A stretch of 64,000 nt of DNA, from positions 1 through 64,000 of the forward strand of contig NZ_VUOB01000006.1 in the NCBI RefSeq assembly GCF_008386585.1, written 5' to 3'. This document shows positions 33,173 through 43,090 of the stretch, piece by piece. Numbering within the stretch: the first letter of the stretch is position 1; every line of letters starts with the position of its first letter. Under the pieces are notes generated by a model that saw nothing but the letters and a program-made list of their open reading frames with translations, searched no databases and was not told the DNA's origin. This DNA is from Solihabitans fulvus. GTDB lineage: Bacteria > Actinomycetota > Actinomycetes > Mycobacteriales > Pseudonocardiaceae. Made by a program: the position numbers and the translations under genes.

Positions 33173-36010
33173 TCAGTTCAGCGTGATGTCGTCGAACTTG
33201 GTGTAGGTCGGGTCGCCGGCGTAGTTGTCGTCGTGGCTGGTCAGGGTCAGCGTGTAGCTGTGGCCAGCGGTCACAGTGCCGGTGGCCTGGGTCCAGGCGC
33301 CGGTGTTGGTGCACGTCTTGGCCAGGACCGTGGTGGTGGTGCCGGTGGTGTTGTCCTTCAACGTGACCGTCGCCCAGTCATAGGTGAGCGTGTCCGGGCA
33401 GGACACGGCGTAGTAGAGCGACAGGGTGCTGGTGCCGGTGGGCGCGGTGAAGGTCTGGGCGATTGAGGAGTCGCCGTTGGTCGGCGCGGTTCCGCCGGCC
33501 TGCGCGGCGTAGGTGCCGGTGTGGGCGCCGGAGTTCACGACGCTGGTCGTGCCGGTCGTGGTCCAGCCCGACAGGCTGCCGGTCTCGAAGTTGCCGTTGG
33601 TGATTCCGCCGGGCGGCGGTGTGGTGCCGGTGAGGGTCACGTCGTCGAACAGCGTGTACGTGGGGTCGCCGGCGTAGTTGTCGTCGTGGCTGATCAGGGT
33701 CAGCGTGTAGCTGTGGCTCGCGGTCACCGAGGCGGTGGCCTGGGTCCAGCCGGCGCCGTTGGTGCACGTCTTGGCCAGGACCGTGGTGGTGGTGCCGGTG
33801 GTGTTGTCCTTCAACGTGGCCGTCGCCCAGTCATAGGTCACGGTGTCCGGGCAGGTCACGTTGTACCAGAACGACAATCCCGAGTTGTTGGCCGGAACGG
33901 TGAAGGTCTGGGCGATGGAGGAGTCGCCGTTGGTCGGTGAGGTTCCGCCGGCCTGCGCGGCGTAGGTGCCGGTGTGGGCGCCGGAGTTCACGACGCTGGT
34001 CGTGCCGGTCGTGGTCCAGCCCGACAGGCTGCCGGTCTCGAAGTCGCCGTTGGTGATTCCGCCGCCGCCACCGGTGGTGGTCACGGTCAGGGAGTAGCTC
34101 GCGGTGTGCGAGACGGTCCCCTCCGTGCCGGTGATGGTGATCGGGTAGGTGTTGGCGGGCGTGGACGCGGAGGTCGCGATCGTCAACGTCGAGGAGTTGC
34201 CGGCCGTGACCGAGGCCGGGTTGAACGACGCGGTCGCCCCGGTGGGCAGGCCGCTGGCGGTCAGCGAGACGGTGTCGGCGGTGCCGGACGTGACCGCGGT
34301 GCCGATGGTGCTGGTGGCCGAGGAGCCCGCAGTCACCGACCCGGAGGCCGGGTTGGTGGAGATGGAGAAGTCGTTGCCGCCGGTGCTGGTGCAGCCGGGC
34401 AGGGTCAACGAGGCGTTACGGGTGTGCCAGTTGACCGTGCCGTTGGAGTTGGGGATGTACTCGTGGGTGTACCAGAGCGTGCAGTCGTCGGCGGGATCCA
34501 CGCTCATGCTGGAGTAGTCGCCCCAACGCGAGAGGTTGGTCTGCGACCCGCCGCCGGAGAAGATGGTGGTCTCGCCCTGGGTCATGGTGCCCAACGCGTC
34601 CGCCGCGAGCCGGCCGGTCACCCGGATCGAGGGGAAGGTGCTGGAGCTGGAGTCGGTGTAGCCCAAGGCCATGTTGCCGGCCTTGTCCATCGCGATCGAC
34701 CCCAACCAGCGGTAAGTGGAGTCGGGCGCGTAGGTGCCCTGCTGGTACACGGTCGGGTTGCCGTTGGCGTCCAGGCGGAACTCGTACCAGCGTTCGCCGG
34801 TGGAGCTGCCCGCGGTCACCGAGTGGCTGACGACCAGCGACTGGTGGTCGCCGAAGTTGCGGTAGGCAAGGCGGAACATCAGGCGGTCGGCCAGCGAGTC
34901 CAACTGGTTGCTGGTGCCGCTCTGGGGGATGCAGGTCCCGCCGCCGCAGGCCGCGCTGTAGGAGGCGACGGTGAGGGTGCTTGGACCGGTGAACGTGGTG
35001 TTCGCCGGGGTGGTCCAGTCGACGTGGAAGCGCCAGGAGGCCAGCGTCGTGCTGGTCGTGCCCAACGCCAGTTGGACGTTGTCCGCGCCAGCCGGTGGCG
35101 CGGTGGTGCCGTCGACGTCGGCGGCCAGGATGCCGCCGTAGGCGTTGGAAGTGGTGAAGCACTGCTGAGTCGCCGGGGTGCCGTTGAGCATCGCGGCACG
35201 GTTCATCGCACAGCTCTGCGCACCGTTGAAGGTGCTGCCACCGCCGCCGAACATGTTGTAGGTGATGTAGTAGGCGTCCGGCCAGGTCGACAGCTTCGGG
35301 TAGTCCGGGAAGTCGGCGTACTGGAAGGAGTACCGGTTCCAGGAGCCGGTCGCGTCGGAGGTCTGGCTGACCGCGACGCACTCGTAGTACGGGCCGGAGC
35401 TTGACCGCACGTTGGCGAACTGCGTGATCACCCAGCGGCCGGCGAGGTTGTCGTAGCGGACCACGCCGTCACCGTCGTCGGTGGTCTCGCACGCGCCGCC
35501 GAAGCCGGTGAACAGGGTGTTGGTGTTGGCCGGGCCGTAGGTGGTGGTGCCGGTCTTGGAGAACACCGCGAAGCCGCTGTTGACGAGCTCCATGAGCTGG
35601 GTCGCGCCGACCGCGGAGTTGGGGTCCGGGGGTGTGCCGGCGGGGGTGAACGTGCCGGCGGGGCCGGAGAAGCCCTGGCCGAGACCGTCGAAGTTGGCGC
35701 CGACGGTGGGCGCGTGCGCGGTGCCTGGCGTGCTCTGCACGACCGGGTCGTGGGCGGGGCGGGTCGAGTGCGGCAGGGTGCCGAGCGTGTCCGCAGGGCC
35801 GGAGGGGTCGTGGGTGGTCAGGTGCGCGGGGATGCTGGACAGGCGGGGCGAGGTGTCGTTGTGCAGTTGGTTGATGATGGTGGAGTTGCGGTGGACCGAG
35901 GGTGTCGCGGGGTGTTGGTCGGCTTGGGCGATGGGTTGGGTGACGAACAGCCCGACGGTCGACGCGGCGAGGAGTGCGGCGGCGACCGACCGGAAGGTCG
36001 GTAATCTCAT
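33173..36010 (-). CDS. Large secreted multidomain protein (N-terminal beta-rich region, Ig-like, two CBM-like modules)
   Basis: 945 residues from ATG 36010 behind GGAG. A Sec signal peptide (VAAALLAASTVGLFVTQPIA) ends near AQA at residue 30. Residues about 60-540 form a beta-rich region without a recognised catalytic motif (WRFHVDWTTPANTTFTGPS; RWYEFRLDANGNPTVYQQGT; SRWGDYSSMSVDPADDCTLW), possibly a propeller. Then comes an Ig-like domain (NDFSISTNPASGSVTAGSSA) and two tandem CBM-like modules of about 146 residues, each opening ITNG(D/N)FETGSLSGWTTTG and nearly identical in sequence. It is exported and probably carbohydrate-binding. Enzymatic activity, if any, is unknown. It is divergent from a second protein built from the same modules. 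Confidence 0.82.
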   Translation of the reverse strand: MRLPTFRSVAAALLAASTVGLFVTQPIAQADQHPATPSVHRNSTIINQLHNDTSPRLSSIPAHLTTHDPSGPADTLGTLPHSTRPAHDPVVQSTPGTAHAPTVGANFDGLGQGFSGPAGTFTPAGTPPDPNSAVGATQLMELVNSGFAVFSKTGTTTYGPANTNTLFTGFGGACETTDDGDGVVRYDNLAGRWVITQFANVRSSSGPYYECVAVSQTSDATGSWNRYSFQYADFPDYPKLSTWPDAYYITYNMFGGGGSTFNGAQSCAMNRAAMLNGTPATQQCFTTSNAYGGILAADVDGTTAPPAGADNVQLALGTTSTTLASWRFHVDWTTPANTTFTGPSTLTVASYSAACGGGTCIPQSGTSNQLDSLADRLMFRLAYRNFGDHQSLVVSHSVTAGSSTGERWYEFRLDANGNPTVYQQGTYAPDSTYRWLGSIAMDKAGNMALGYTDSSSSTFPSIRVTGRLAADALGTMTQGETTIFSGGGSQTNLSRWGDYSSMSVDPADDCTLWYTHEYIPNSNGTVNWHTRNASLTLPGCTSTGGNDFSISTNPASGSVTAGSSATSTIGTAVTSGTADTVSLTASGLPTGATASFNPASVTAGNSSTLTIATSASTPANTYPITITGTEGTVSHTASYSLTVTTTGGGGGITNGDFETGSLSGWTTTGTTSVVNSGAHTGTYAAQAGGTSPTNGDSSIAQTFTVPANNSGLSFWYNVTCPDTVTYDWATATLKDNTTGTTTTVLAKTCTNGAGWTQATASVTASHSYTLTLISHDDNYAGDPTYTLFDDVTLTGTTPPPGGITNGNFETGSLSGWTTTGTTSVVNSGAHTGTYAAQAGGTAPTNGDSSIAQTFTAPTGTSTLSLYYAVSCPDTLTYDWATVTLKDNTTGTTTTVLAKTCTNTGAWTQATGTVTAGHSYTLTLTSHDDNYAGDPTYTKFDDITLN

Positions 36011-36739
36011 GTGGGCTCCAAGAACTGGCGCCCGCAGGCAGCAGGGCGCCCTCGCAGGATTCGGAGCAGGGTGCGGTTCGAACAGGCCGTCGCCTGACTG
36101 ACGATGGTCGAGCGGAGCGTAGGTCGTGAATGCGTGCGGGGACAATGGCGTGCAGGCGGCCCCGGTGGCCCGGCGGAATACTTCTCGTCACCGACGGATA
36201 CTTGCGGTCGACGCTGAGTCTGATTGACCTATCGCGAATGGCGTGAAGTGGACAATCGCTTGAGTTCCGGTTCTGGCAACAGTCAACGTTGTTGGTTGCC
36301 CTGGACCGGTCCAGGGCGGCGGTCACCTCGGCTGTGGCACGACCGGCGGGGTGGACGTGGTCTGACCAGCACTTCGCGGTGGCCTGACAGGGTCTGCGGC
36401 ACTATGCCTGGAGGAGGCGTTCGGCGTCGCTCGCATTCCACTTTTTCGGAACAAAGGGTTCTAACAGGCTATACCTGGCTAATCTTCTCTCGGTTCGTCG
36501 TGCTCGGTGGGTTGGATTGCCTCTGCTGCGGTCCGTTGTAGGTCAACATTTCGAGCGTCGATATTCTTTGATCACGTGGCGATGGCAACTGTGAAGGTTC
36601 AGTACAACTCGACTGGCTCTTGTATCGGGGGCCGATAACTCCGGAGAATGCCGCTGGCTCGCTTCCTTCCCCTGCGACATGTCGGCGTCGGCGGGTTGCC
36701 TCGACGTGATTGTCGTGTGCGCCGACAAAGGAGCCCGGC
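36011..36739. promoter_or_regulatory. 729-bp divergent control region with a 20-bp palindrome
   Basis: Between the two large divergent secreted-protein genes. GCCCTGGACCGGTCCAGGGC at 36298-36317 is a perfect 20-bp palindrome. CAACAGTCAACGTTGTTG, an imperfect palindrome, lies just before it. No supported gene is present. The stretch 36440-36640 is clearly richer in A+T than its surroundings and may hold promoters. A shared regulator binding the palindrome is inferred. Confidence 0.5.
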
Positions 36740-38971
36740 ATGCGATCATTGCTGGCACGATCATTGTTCGCGGGGGTGGTGTTCGCCGCGACCGCGTTGT
36801 CGGTCGTGCCCACCGCCTCAGCCAACCCGACGCCCACCGCCGCGCCACGCGCGAGCGCGATCACCAACGGCGATTTCGAGACCGGCAACCTGACCGGATG
36901 GACCTCCACCGGCACCACCGCGGTGGTGAACTCCGGCGCGCACGGCGGAACCTATGCCGCGCGGGTCGGCTCGACCTCGCCCGGCGGCGCCTCGTCGATC
37001 GCCCAGACCTTCACCGCGCCGACCGGCGCGACACAGTTGTCCTTCTACTACAACGTGTTCTGCCCGGACACCGTGACCTACGACTGGGCCACCGCCACGC
37101 TCAAGGACAACACCACCGGCACCACGACCACCCCGCTCGGCAGGACCTGCGTCAACGGTTCCGGCTGGAGGCAGGTCACCGCCACGGTCACGGCCGGCCA
37201 CGGCTACACCCTCACGCTGGCCAACCGCGATGACAACTACCCCGGCGACCCCACCTACACGCTCTACGACGACGTCACCGTCAACGGCGGCACCACGGGC
37301 AACGACTTCTCGATCGCCGACAACCCGTCCTCGGTGACGGTCGTCCAGGGCAACTCCGGGACCTCCACCATCTCCACTGCGGTGACCTCCGGCTCGGCCC
37401 AGACGGTCGCGCTGACGGCATCCGGACTGCCCTCGGGCGCGACCGCGACGTTCAACCCGTCCTCGGTGACCTCGGGCGGCTCGTCCACGCTGACGATCGC
37501 AACCGCCGCGGCCACCCCGACCGGGACCAGCACCGTGACGATCACCGGCACCGGAACCTCGGCCACGCACTCCACCACGCTGTCGCTCACGGTCACCCCG
37601 CCCGGCGGCGGTGGTCTGGTGAAGATCTCCAGCGACCCGTTCACCGACACCGACGCCCAGCACGCCACCCAGGTCGAGCCGGACACCTACAACTGGGGCA
37701 ACACCGTGGTCTCCACCTTCCAGGTGGGCCGCGTCTTCGGCGGCGGCGCCTCCGACCTTGGCTGGGCGACCAGCACCGACGCCGGCGCCACCTGGCAGCA
37801 CGGCATGCTGCCCGGCATCACCGTCAACCAGGGCGGCGGCAGCTACGCGCAGGTCAGCGACGCCAGCGTCGCCTACGACGCGCGGCACGGCGTATGGATG
37901 ATCTCCGGGCTGCCCATCGACTCCGGCGGCAGCGCCGCCGGCGTCACGATCAACCGCTCCACCGACGCCCTCACGTGGGGCAACCCCGTGCAGGCGGTGG
38001 GTTTTGACGGGCAGGGCTACGACAAGAACTGGACGGTGTGCGACAACACCTCCACCAGCCCGCACTACGGCAACTGCTACATCGAGGCCGACATCACCTC
38101 GTCGGGCAACGCCGAGATCATGTCGACCTCCAGCGACGGCGGCCTGACCTGGTCCGCCGCCGCATCGCCCTCGGACGGCTCCACCGGCCTCGGCGGGCAG
38201 CCCGTGGTGCAGCCCAACGGAAACGTCGTCGTGCCCTACTCCACCAACGGCAGCTCGCTGCGGGCCTTCACCTCAACTGACGGCGGCGCGTCCTGGGGCG
38301 GCAGCACCTCGATCGCCACCATCACCTCGCACCAGATCCAGGGTGGTCTGCGCGCCGACATCGGGCTGCCCAGCGCCGAGATCGACGCCGCCGGCACGAT
38401 CTACGTGGCGTGGCAGGACTGCCGGTTCCGGTCGGGCTGCCCGGCCAACGACATCGTCTACTCGACCTCGACCAACGGCAGCACGTGGTCGGCGGTCACC
38501 CGCATCCCGATCGACGCAACCAGCAGCACCGTCGAACACATGCTGCCCGGTATGGGCGTCGACCACGCCACCTCCGGGTCGTCCGCGAAGTTGGGCGTCT
38601 ACTACTACTTCTATCCCAACGCCAACTGCTCCGCGTCGACGTGCCAGCTCGAGGCCGGCTACATCTCCTCGACCAACGCCGGTTCGACCTGGAGCGCCGC
38701 GCAGACCGTCGCGGGGCCGTTCAGCCTGAATCTGATCGCGAACACCAGCCAGGGCACCATGGTCGGCGACTACATCTCCACCTCCGTGGTCAACGGCAAG
38801 GGCATCGGCGTGATCGCCGTCGGCAAGGCGCCCACGAACGGACAGGCCTTCGACGAGGCCATGTACGTGGTCGCCGGCGGCCTGGCCGTCACCGGCGGCG
38901 TCAACCGCGCCAGCTCCGACGGCGCCTATCCCGTCCACCCGCGCACCACGCGCCTGACGTCAACGAAGTGA
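36740..38971 (+). CDS. Secreted sialidase-like (BNR repeat) protein with CBM and Ig-like modules
   Basis: 743 residues from ATG 36740 behind GGAG. Signal peptide [20 protein letters not shown] with cleavage near ASA at 28. Residues 41-183 are a CBM-like module ([18 protein letters not shown]), 188-290 an Ig-like domain ([20 protein letters not shown]), and the rest a propeller with Asp-box repeats: [43 protein letters not shown] and [11 protein letters not shown]. This is the architecture of extracellular exo-sialidase-like or other BNR glycan-binding proteins. The arginine triad of true sialidases is not evident, so activity is uncertain. The CBM and Ig modules are the same types as in the divergent neighbour. 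Confidence 0.82.
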   Translation: MRSLLARSLFAGVVFAATALSVVPTASANPTPTAAPRASAITNGDFETGNLTGWTSTGTTAVVNSGAHGGTYAARVGSTSPGGASSIAQTFTAPTGATQLSFYYNVFCPDTVTYDWATATLKDNTTGTTTTPLGRTCVNGSGWRQVTATVTAGHGYTLTLANRDDNYPGDPTYTLYDDVTVNGGTTGNDFSIADNPSSVTVVQGNSGTSTISTAVTSGSAQTVALTASGLPSGATATFNPSSVTSGGSSTLTIATAAATPTGTSTVTITGTGTSATHSTTLSLTVTPPGGGGLVKISSDPFTDTDAQHATQVEPDTYNWGNTVVSTFQVGRVFGGGASDLGWATSTDAGATWQHGMLPGITVNQGGGSYAQVSDASVAYDARHGVWMISGLPIDSGGSAAGVTINRSTDALTWGNPVQAVGFDGQGYDKNWTVCDNTSTSPHYGNCYIEADITSSGNAEIMSTSSDGGLTWSAAASPSDGSTGLGGQPVVQPNGNVVVPYSTNGSSLRAFTSTDGGASWGGSTSIATITSHQIQGGLRADIGLPSAEIDAAGTIYVAWQDCRFRSGCPANDIVYSTSTNGSTWSAVTRIPIDATSSTVEHMLPGMGVDHATSGSSAKLGVYYYFYPNANCSASTCQLEAGYISSTNAGSTWSAAQTVAGPFSLNLIANTSQGTMVGDYISTSVVNGKGIGVIAVGKAPTNGQAFDEAMYVVAGGLAVTGGVNRASSDGAYPVHPRTTRLTSTK

Positions 38972-38994
38972 TTTCGACGCCGTAGCAACGAATT

Positions 38995-39031
38995 GTGGGG
39001 CCGGCCGCACTGCATTCGCGACCGGCCCCAC
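38995..39031 (+). terminator. Hairpin terminator after the sialidase-like gene
   Basis: GTGGGGCCGG and CCGGCCCCAC form a perfect 10-bp stem with a 17-nt loop, starting 24 bp after the stop at 38971. No T run. Confidence 0.65.
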
Positions 39032-39058
39032 GCCGCTTGCCTATAACGAGGAGGTGCG

Positions 39059-39604
39059 ATGAACCGCCGCACCATGCCCTCCGCGCCGCGTAATGATCGG
39101 CTCTGGCCACGAATCCTGACCCTCGCAGGGCTCGCGGCCGTCCTCGCCGCGTGCACCGCCAGAACCGACGGTCCCACCACCGGAAGCGAACCAACGGCAA
39201 CGCCTGGCTCGTCGAGGCCGTCGACCTCCCGGAGCGAGTCGGTGACCACTCCGCCAGCCAGCTCGCCGTCATCGGCGTCAGCCGCAGCTGGACCGTGCCC
39301 GAACGCCCGCGAGCTCCGCATCGTTGCCGCGGAGACACCCGTGCCCGTGTGCCTGGCCGTGCACGCCACGCTGCACCTGACCTCGGAACCCTCGCCCCTG
39401 CAACCGTGGAGCCCGCTGCGCAGCTCCGACCAAGGCGTCCTGACCTGTACCAGCACGCCCCACGACGACGGCGCGATTACCGCTACCTGCACCGCACTGC
39501 GGTCCGGCACCGCCACGATCACGACCGTGACCACACCCAAGCTAGGCGGCCCCAGCGGACCCCAGCAGTTCCAGTGGCAGCTCACCATCACCGTGTCCGG
39601 CTGA
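39059..39604 (+). CDS. Secreted lipoprotein of unknown function
   Basis: 181 residues from ATG 39059 behind GAGGAGG. The N terminus has a hydrophobic stretch LTLAGLAAVLAACTA with the lipobox LAAC, so the mature protein starts at that Cys and is membrane-anchored outside the cell. A Ser/Thr/Pro-rich linker (residues 36-78) leads to a small domain of about 100 residues beginning GPCPNARELRIVAAETPVPV, with three further Cys. No family recognised. It lies after a terminator hairpin and so is probably transcribed on its own. Confidence 0.75.
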   Translation: MNRRTMPSAPRNDRLWPRILTLAGLAAVLAACTARTDGPTTGSEPTATPGSSRPSTSRSESVTTPPASSPSSASAAAGPCPNARELRIVAAETPVPVCLAVHATLHLTSEPSPLQPWSPLRSSDQGVLTCTSTPHDDGAITATCTALRSGTATITTVTTPKLGGPSGPQQFQWQLTITVSG

Positions 39605-39616
39605 CGGTCGAACCGC

Positions 39617-40528
39617 TTAGCGTTGCTGTGCGATGGCACCGTTGCTGGGCTGCCACATTTCGTAGTTGCCGCACTCTGCCGTGATCTCGGCCGCAGCCTG
39701 GGCTGCGGTGAAGAAGTCGTCGACCACGGGTGAGAGATGCGCTGCCGCCACGGCGAGGCATACCTGGTCTGGCGCCAGATCTGGGACGGGCACGTAGGTG
39801 ACGTGCGGATGCGTGTAGAAGACGACCGCCGATCGCGCCAGGAACGAGATGCCCCGGCCGGAGGCGACGTGCTCGAGCGTTTCGTCCACGCCGCGAACCA
39901 GGTATCCGGCGTTGACGTGCGGGCGCCTGGTGGGCTGCGTGCTCGCGTCGGGATGCCACAGCAGCGGCTCGCCGGCCAGGTCGGCCTCGGTGACTTCTTC
40001 CTTGCCGGCCAACCGATGGCTGCTGGGCAGGACCGCTACGCGCGGCTCGGTGTAGAGCGGAACGACGCGCAGGCCGGCCTCCTCAATGGGCAGCCGCACG
40101 TAGCCGATGTCGATGCGGCCGTCGAGCAACATCTCGGCCTGCTCGTCGGCTTCGATGCGTTGCACGTCGACCGGCACATCCGGGTGCCGGACGGCGAACT
40201 GGTGTATCGCAGGGGCGACCGCGACGCCTGCCCGGAAGCCAACCATGATCCGCCGGTTGCCCCGCGCTGCCGCGGTCACTCGGCGGCGGGCCGCGTCGGC
40301 GGAGGCAAGCAGTGGGGCGGCGTCGGTCAGCAGCTGCGTGCCGGCGTCGGTCAGCGTCACCCCGTGGCTGTCCCTGGTGAACAGCGCGGTGCCGAGATCC
40401 TGTTCGAGCGCGCGGATCTGTCGGCTCAGCACCGGCTGCGCGATGTGCAGCTGTTCGGCGGCGCGGCCGAAGTGCAGCGTGCCGGCGACCGTGACGAAGT
40501 AGCGCAGCTTGCGCAGATCCAGATCCAT
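39617..40528 (-). CDS. LysR-family transcriptional regulator
   Basis: 303 residues from ATG 40528 (MDLDLRKLRYFVTVAGTLHF) behind GGAGG. The helix-turn-helix is RAAEQLHIAQPVLSRQIRAL. The effector domain follows (RRIMVGFRAGVAVAPAIHQF to VPVPDLAPDQVCLAVAAAHL). It is divergent from the NAD(P)-binding protein gene at 40680 and probably controls it and the downstream F420-reductase-like gene. Effector unknown. Confidence 0.85.
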   Translation of the reverse strand: MDLDLRKLRYFVTVAGTLHFGRAAEQLHIAQPVLSRQIRALEQDLGTALFTRDSHGVTLTDAGTQLLTDAAPLLASADAARRRVTAAARGNRRIMVGFRAGVAVAPAIHQFAVRHPDVPVDVQRIEADEQAEMLLDGRIDIGYVRLPIEEAGLRVVPLYTEPRVAVLPSSHRLAGKEEVTEADLAGEPLLWHPDASTQPTRRPHVNAGYLVRGVDETLEHVASGRGISFLARSAVVFYTHPHVTYVPVPDLAPDQVCLAVAAAHLSPVVDDFFTAAQAAAEITAECGNYEMWQPSNGAIAQQR

Positions 40529-40679
40529 CTGGGCCTCCCAGGGTCCGGCAATGCCACCAGGGTATCGCCGCGGACGAAAGAGGTCTTGGACAGCAACGCG
40601 GACCGGTGACAACCATGGATGTCGAGCGCCGCGCAGACGCCTCAGCGCGGCCTTTCACCCACTCTCGTAAGGACACGTC

Positions 40680-41615
40680 GTGCGAGTTCTTGTTACTGGC
40701 GGGACCGGTCATACCGGTTCCTACATCATCCCCGAGCTCATCGCCGCCGGGCACGAGGTCACCGGCCTGGCCCGCTCGGACACGGCCGCGACCGCGTTGT
40801 CCGCGCTCGGTGCGACGGTGCGTCGCGGCGACCTCGAGGATCTCGACGGGCTCAAGGAGGCAGCGGCGGACTCCGACGGCGTCATCCACGTCGCGCAGAG
40901 GCAAGACCTGCTCCGCACCGGCGGAATCGACGCCGTGGCCGCCGCGGAGGTCCCGATCATGCTCGCCTACGGCGAAGCGCTTGCGGGAACCGGCAAGCCG
41001 CTGGTCGCGGCAGGGAGCATCGGCTCGCCGGGGAACCTGGGCCGGCCGGCCACCGAGCAGGACCCGGCCCTGCCCGGCGGCGAGGAGCACGCGGGCACCC
41101 TGCGAGTCCGCAACATCGTGGAGACCACCGTCATCGGCCTGGCCGAGCACGGTGTGCGGTCGTCGATCGTGCGGATCGCCACCATCGCGCACAGCACGAC
41201 CGATCAGCACGGCTTCCTCCAGCGGCTGATCGCGCTCGCGAAGGAGAAAGGCGTCGTCGGCTACCCCGGAGACGGTGCCAACCAGTGGAACGCCGTGCAC
41301 GCCCGCGATGCCGCCTCCCTGTTCCGCCTGGCTCTGGAAAAGGGCGCGGCCGGCAGCTACTGGCACGCGGTCGGAGACGGCGCCATCCCGTTCCGCGACA
41401 TTGCGGAGGCCATCGGCAGCCGACTCCGCCTGCCCGTCGTGAGCATCCCCGCAGACGTCCTGATGGTGCCGGGCTACTTCGGGTTCCTCGCGAACATCGT
41501 CACGAAGAGCTACCCGGCGTCCAACCTCATCACCCGCAAGACCCTGGGCTGGGAACCCGCCCAGCCAGGCCTACTCGACGGTCTGGACAACGGCCACTAC
41601 TTCCCCGCCAGCTGA
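40680..41615 (+). CDS. NAD(P)-dependent epimerase/reductase (extended SDR type)
   Basis: 311 residues from GTG 40680 behind AAGGA. Opens MRVLVTGGTGHTGSYIIPEL (TGxxGxxG). Mid-protein SIGSPGNLGRPATEQDPALP and VRSSIVRIATIAHS suggest an atypical extended SDR. The sugar-epimerase YxxxK is not evident. The C-terminal part includes YWHAVGDGAIPFRDIAEAIG. It is followed by a F420-reductase-like gene 76 bp downstream. Substrate unknown. Confidence 0.82.
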   Translation: MRVLVTGGTGHTGSYIIPELIAAGHEVTGLARSDTAATALSALGATVRRGDLEDLDGLKEAAADSDGVIHVAQRQDLLRTGGIDAVAAAEVPIMLAYGEALAGTGKPLVAAGSIGSPGNLGRPATEQDPALPGGEEHAGTLRVRNIVETTVIGLAEHGVRSSIVRIATIAHSTTDQHGFLQRLIALAKEKGVVGYPGDGANQWNAVHARDAASLFRLALEKGAAGSYWHAVGDGAIPFRDIAEAIGSRLRLPVVSIPADVLMVPGYFGFLANIVTKSYPASNLITRKTLGWEPAQPGLLDGLDNGHYFPAS

Positions 41616-41691
41616 GGCGGGATCACCGAGGAACTCTGGCGCACGAAGGCCGCGTTCGAATCGAGAACAGAACAGGAAGAGGGCACATCTC

Positions 41692-42315
41692 ATGAGCGGC
41701 ATCACCCTTATCGGTACGGGGAACATGGCCCGGACGATCGGCACGCTCGCGGTGGCGGGCGGCAACACCGTCGAGGTCATGGGGCGCGATCAGGCCAAGG
41801 CCGATGATCTGGCCAAGGCTCTTGGCGGCGGTGCGACGACGGGCAAGTGGGGCGCCGTCCCGGCCGGGGACATCGTCATCACGGCCCTGCTGTACGACGG
41901 TGTCGTTCCGGTCGTCGCCGAGTACGGAGACGCACTCGCGGGCAAGGTCATCGTCGACATCAGCAACCCCTTCAACGCCACGTTCGACGGACTGGCCCAC
42001 AGCGAGGAGACCTCGATCGCGCAGGAGGTCGCCAAGGTGGCTCCGGCCAGCGCCAGCGTGGTGAAGGCCTTCAACACCATCTTCCGTGACGTCCTGGAGA
42101 AGGGCCGGCCTAACGTCTTCATGGCGGGCGACAACGCACAGGCCAAGGCGGAGGTGGCGGCATTCATCACGAGCCTCGGGCTGCGCCCACTGGACGTCGG
42201 CGGCCTGACAATGGCGCACTGGCTGGAAGGCGTCGGCGTCGTCACGGTGGGCCTCGCCGGCAACGGGGTCGGCCACTGGGACTTCGCCTTGGGTGTCACC
42301 GAGTTCTCTGGCTGA
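41692..42315 (+). CDS. NADPH-dependent F420 reductase-like protein
   Basis: 207 residues. The N-terminal Rossmann motif is ITLIGTGNMARTIGTLAVAG, followed by EVMGRDQAKA, which fits NADP(H) binding. VIVDISNPFNATFDG and SASVVKAFNTIF are conserved segments of the Fno/F420-dependent NADP reductase group, and NVFMAGDNAQAKAEVAAFI leads to the C-terminal substrate region. Known members transfer hydride between F420H2 and NADP+. Actinomycetes make F420, so this role is plausible. It forms an apparent operon with the upstream epimerase-like gene. Confidence 0.82.
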   Translation: MSGITLIGTGNMARTIGTLAVAGGNTVEVMGRDQAKADDLAKALGGGATTGKWGAVPAGDIVITALLYDGVVPVVAEYGDALAGKVIVDISNPFNATFDGLAHSEETSIAQEVAKVAPASASVVKAFNTIFRDVLEKGRPNVFMAGDNAQAKAEVAAFITSLGLRPLDVGGLTMAHWLEGVGVVTVGLAGNGVGHWDFALGVTEFSG

Positions 42316-42347
42316 GCGCGACCGCGCTGTCGGCCGGAGTTGACCAA

Positions 42348-43004
42348 CTAGTGGGCGAGGTTGACCTGTTCCCTGTGGTGGTCGCCCTTCTCGATCAGGT
42401 CGACGAGCCCGAGGGCGTAGTCCGCGGCGGAGATCGCGCCGCCGTCCTCGGGTTGCACCGTGACCTCGTCGCCGAGCCGATAGCGACCGAGTCGTTCGGC
42501 GGGCATGTGCGCGCCGAACCTGAGCGCCGGGCTCACGTAGACCCAGTCGAGTGTCGCGGGCGTGGCCGGGAGATCCTCGATGATGAACGCCGCTCCGTCG
42601 CGGATCTCGTCGTGGAGCTCTGCGGGGATGAGGCTGAGGTGGCTGGGATCGGTGACGAAGCGACCCGCCCCGGGCGCAGGGCGGAGCGACGAGGCGCCGC
42701 CGACGATGAAGAGGCGTACGCCCGCGGCATCGGCCAGACGCGCGATGGTGCGGTGGACGTCGCGGGCGTGGCCGACCACGGGGCCGCGTGGGGCGATTGC
42801 GTCCACGACGATGTCGGAACCCTCGATGGCCGAAGAAAGCGTTGCGTCGTCGGTGGCGTCGCCTTGGACGTAGGTCACGCTCGGGGTGGGCGCGTCGGGG
42901 AGAGCGCGGCTCAGCGCGGTGACCTGGTGACCGCGAGCAGCGGCCTCCTCAGCGATGGCCGAACCGGCATAACCGGTGCCGCCGATGACGGTAATGCGAG
43001 ACAT
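42348..43004 (-). CDS. NAD(P)H-binding Rossmann protein (NmrA/atypical SDR)
   Basis: 218 residues opening SRITVIGGTGYAGSAIAEEA (GxxGxxG). QGDATDDATLSSAIEGSDIV and ALRFGAHMPAERLGRYRLG are typical of the NAD(P)H-binding family that includes biliverdin-reductase-like and NmrA-like proteins. The usual catalytic Tyr-Lys pair is missing. It is divergent from the HxlR gene at 43091 with an 86-bp gap, a standard redox-stress pair. Confidence 0.85.
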   Translation of the reverse strand: MSRITVIGGTGYAGSAIAEEAAARGHQVTALSRALPDAPTPSVTYVQGDATDDATLSSAIEGSDIVVDAIAPRGPVVGHARDVHRTIARLADAAGVRLFIVGGASSLRPAPGAGRFVTDPSHLSLIPAELHDEIRDGAAFIIEDLPATPATLDWVYVSPALRFGAHMPAERLGRYRLGDEVTVQPEDGGAISAADYALGLVDLIEKGDHHREQVNLAH

Positions 43005-43090
43005 GGGGCGCCTTTCTACGGGAGGTGGCGTCGGGCGACGCGCTGTGATTACCGTATGAGGGCAGCTCTCCCTCGGGAAGAAGGCACCTT

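Noticed and set aside
36011..36739. Riboswitch upstream of the sialidase-like gene
   Set aside because: The leader has small hairpins but no recognised ydaO, cobalamin or c-di-GMP signature.
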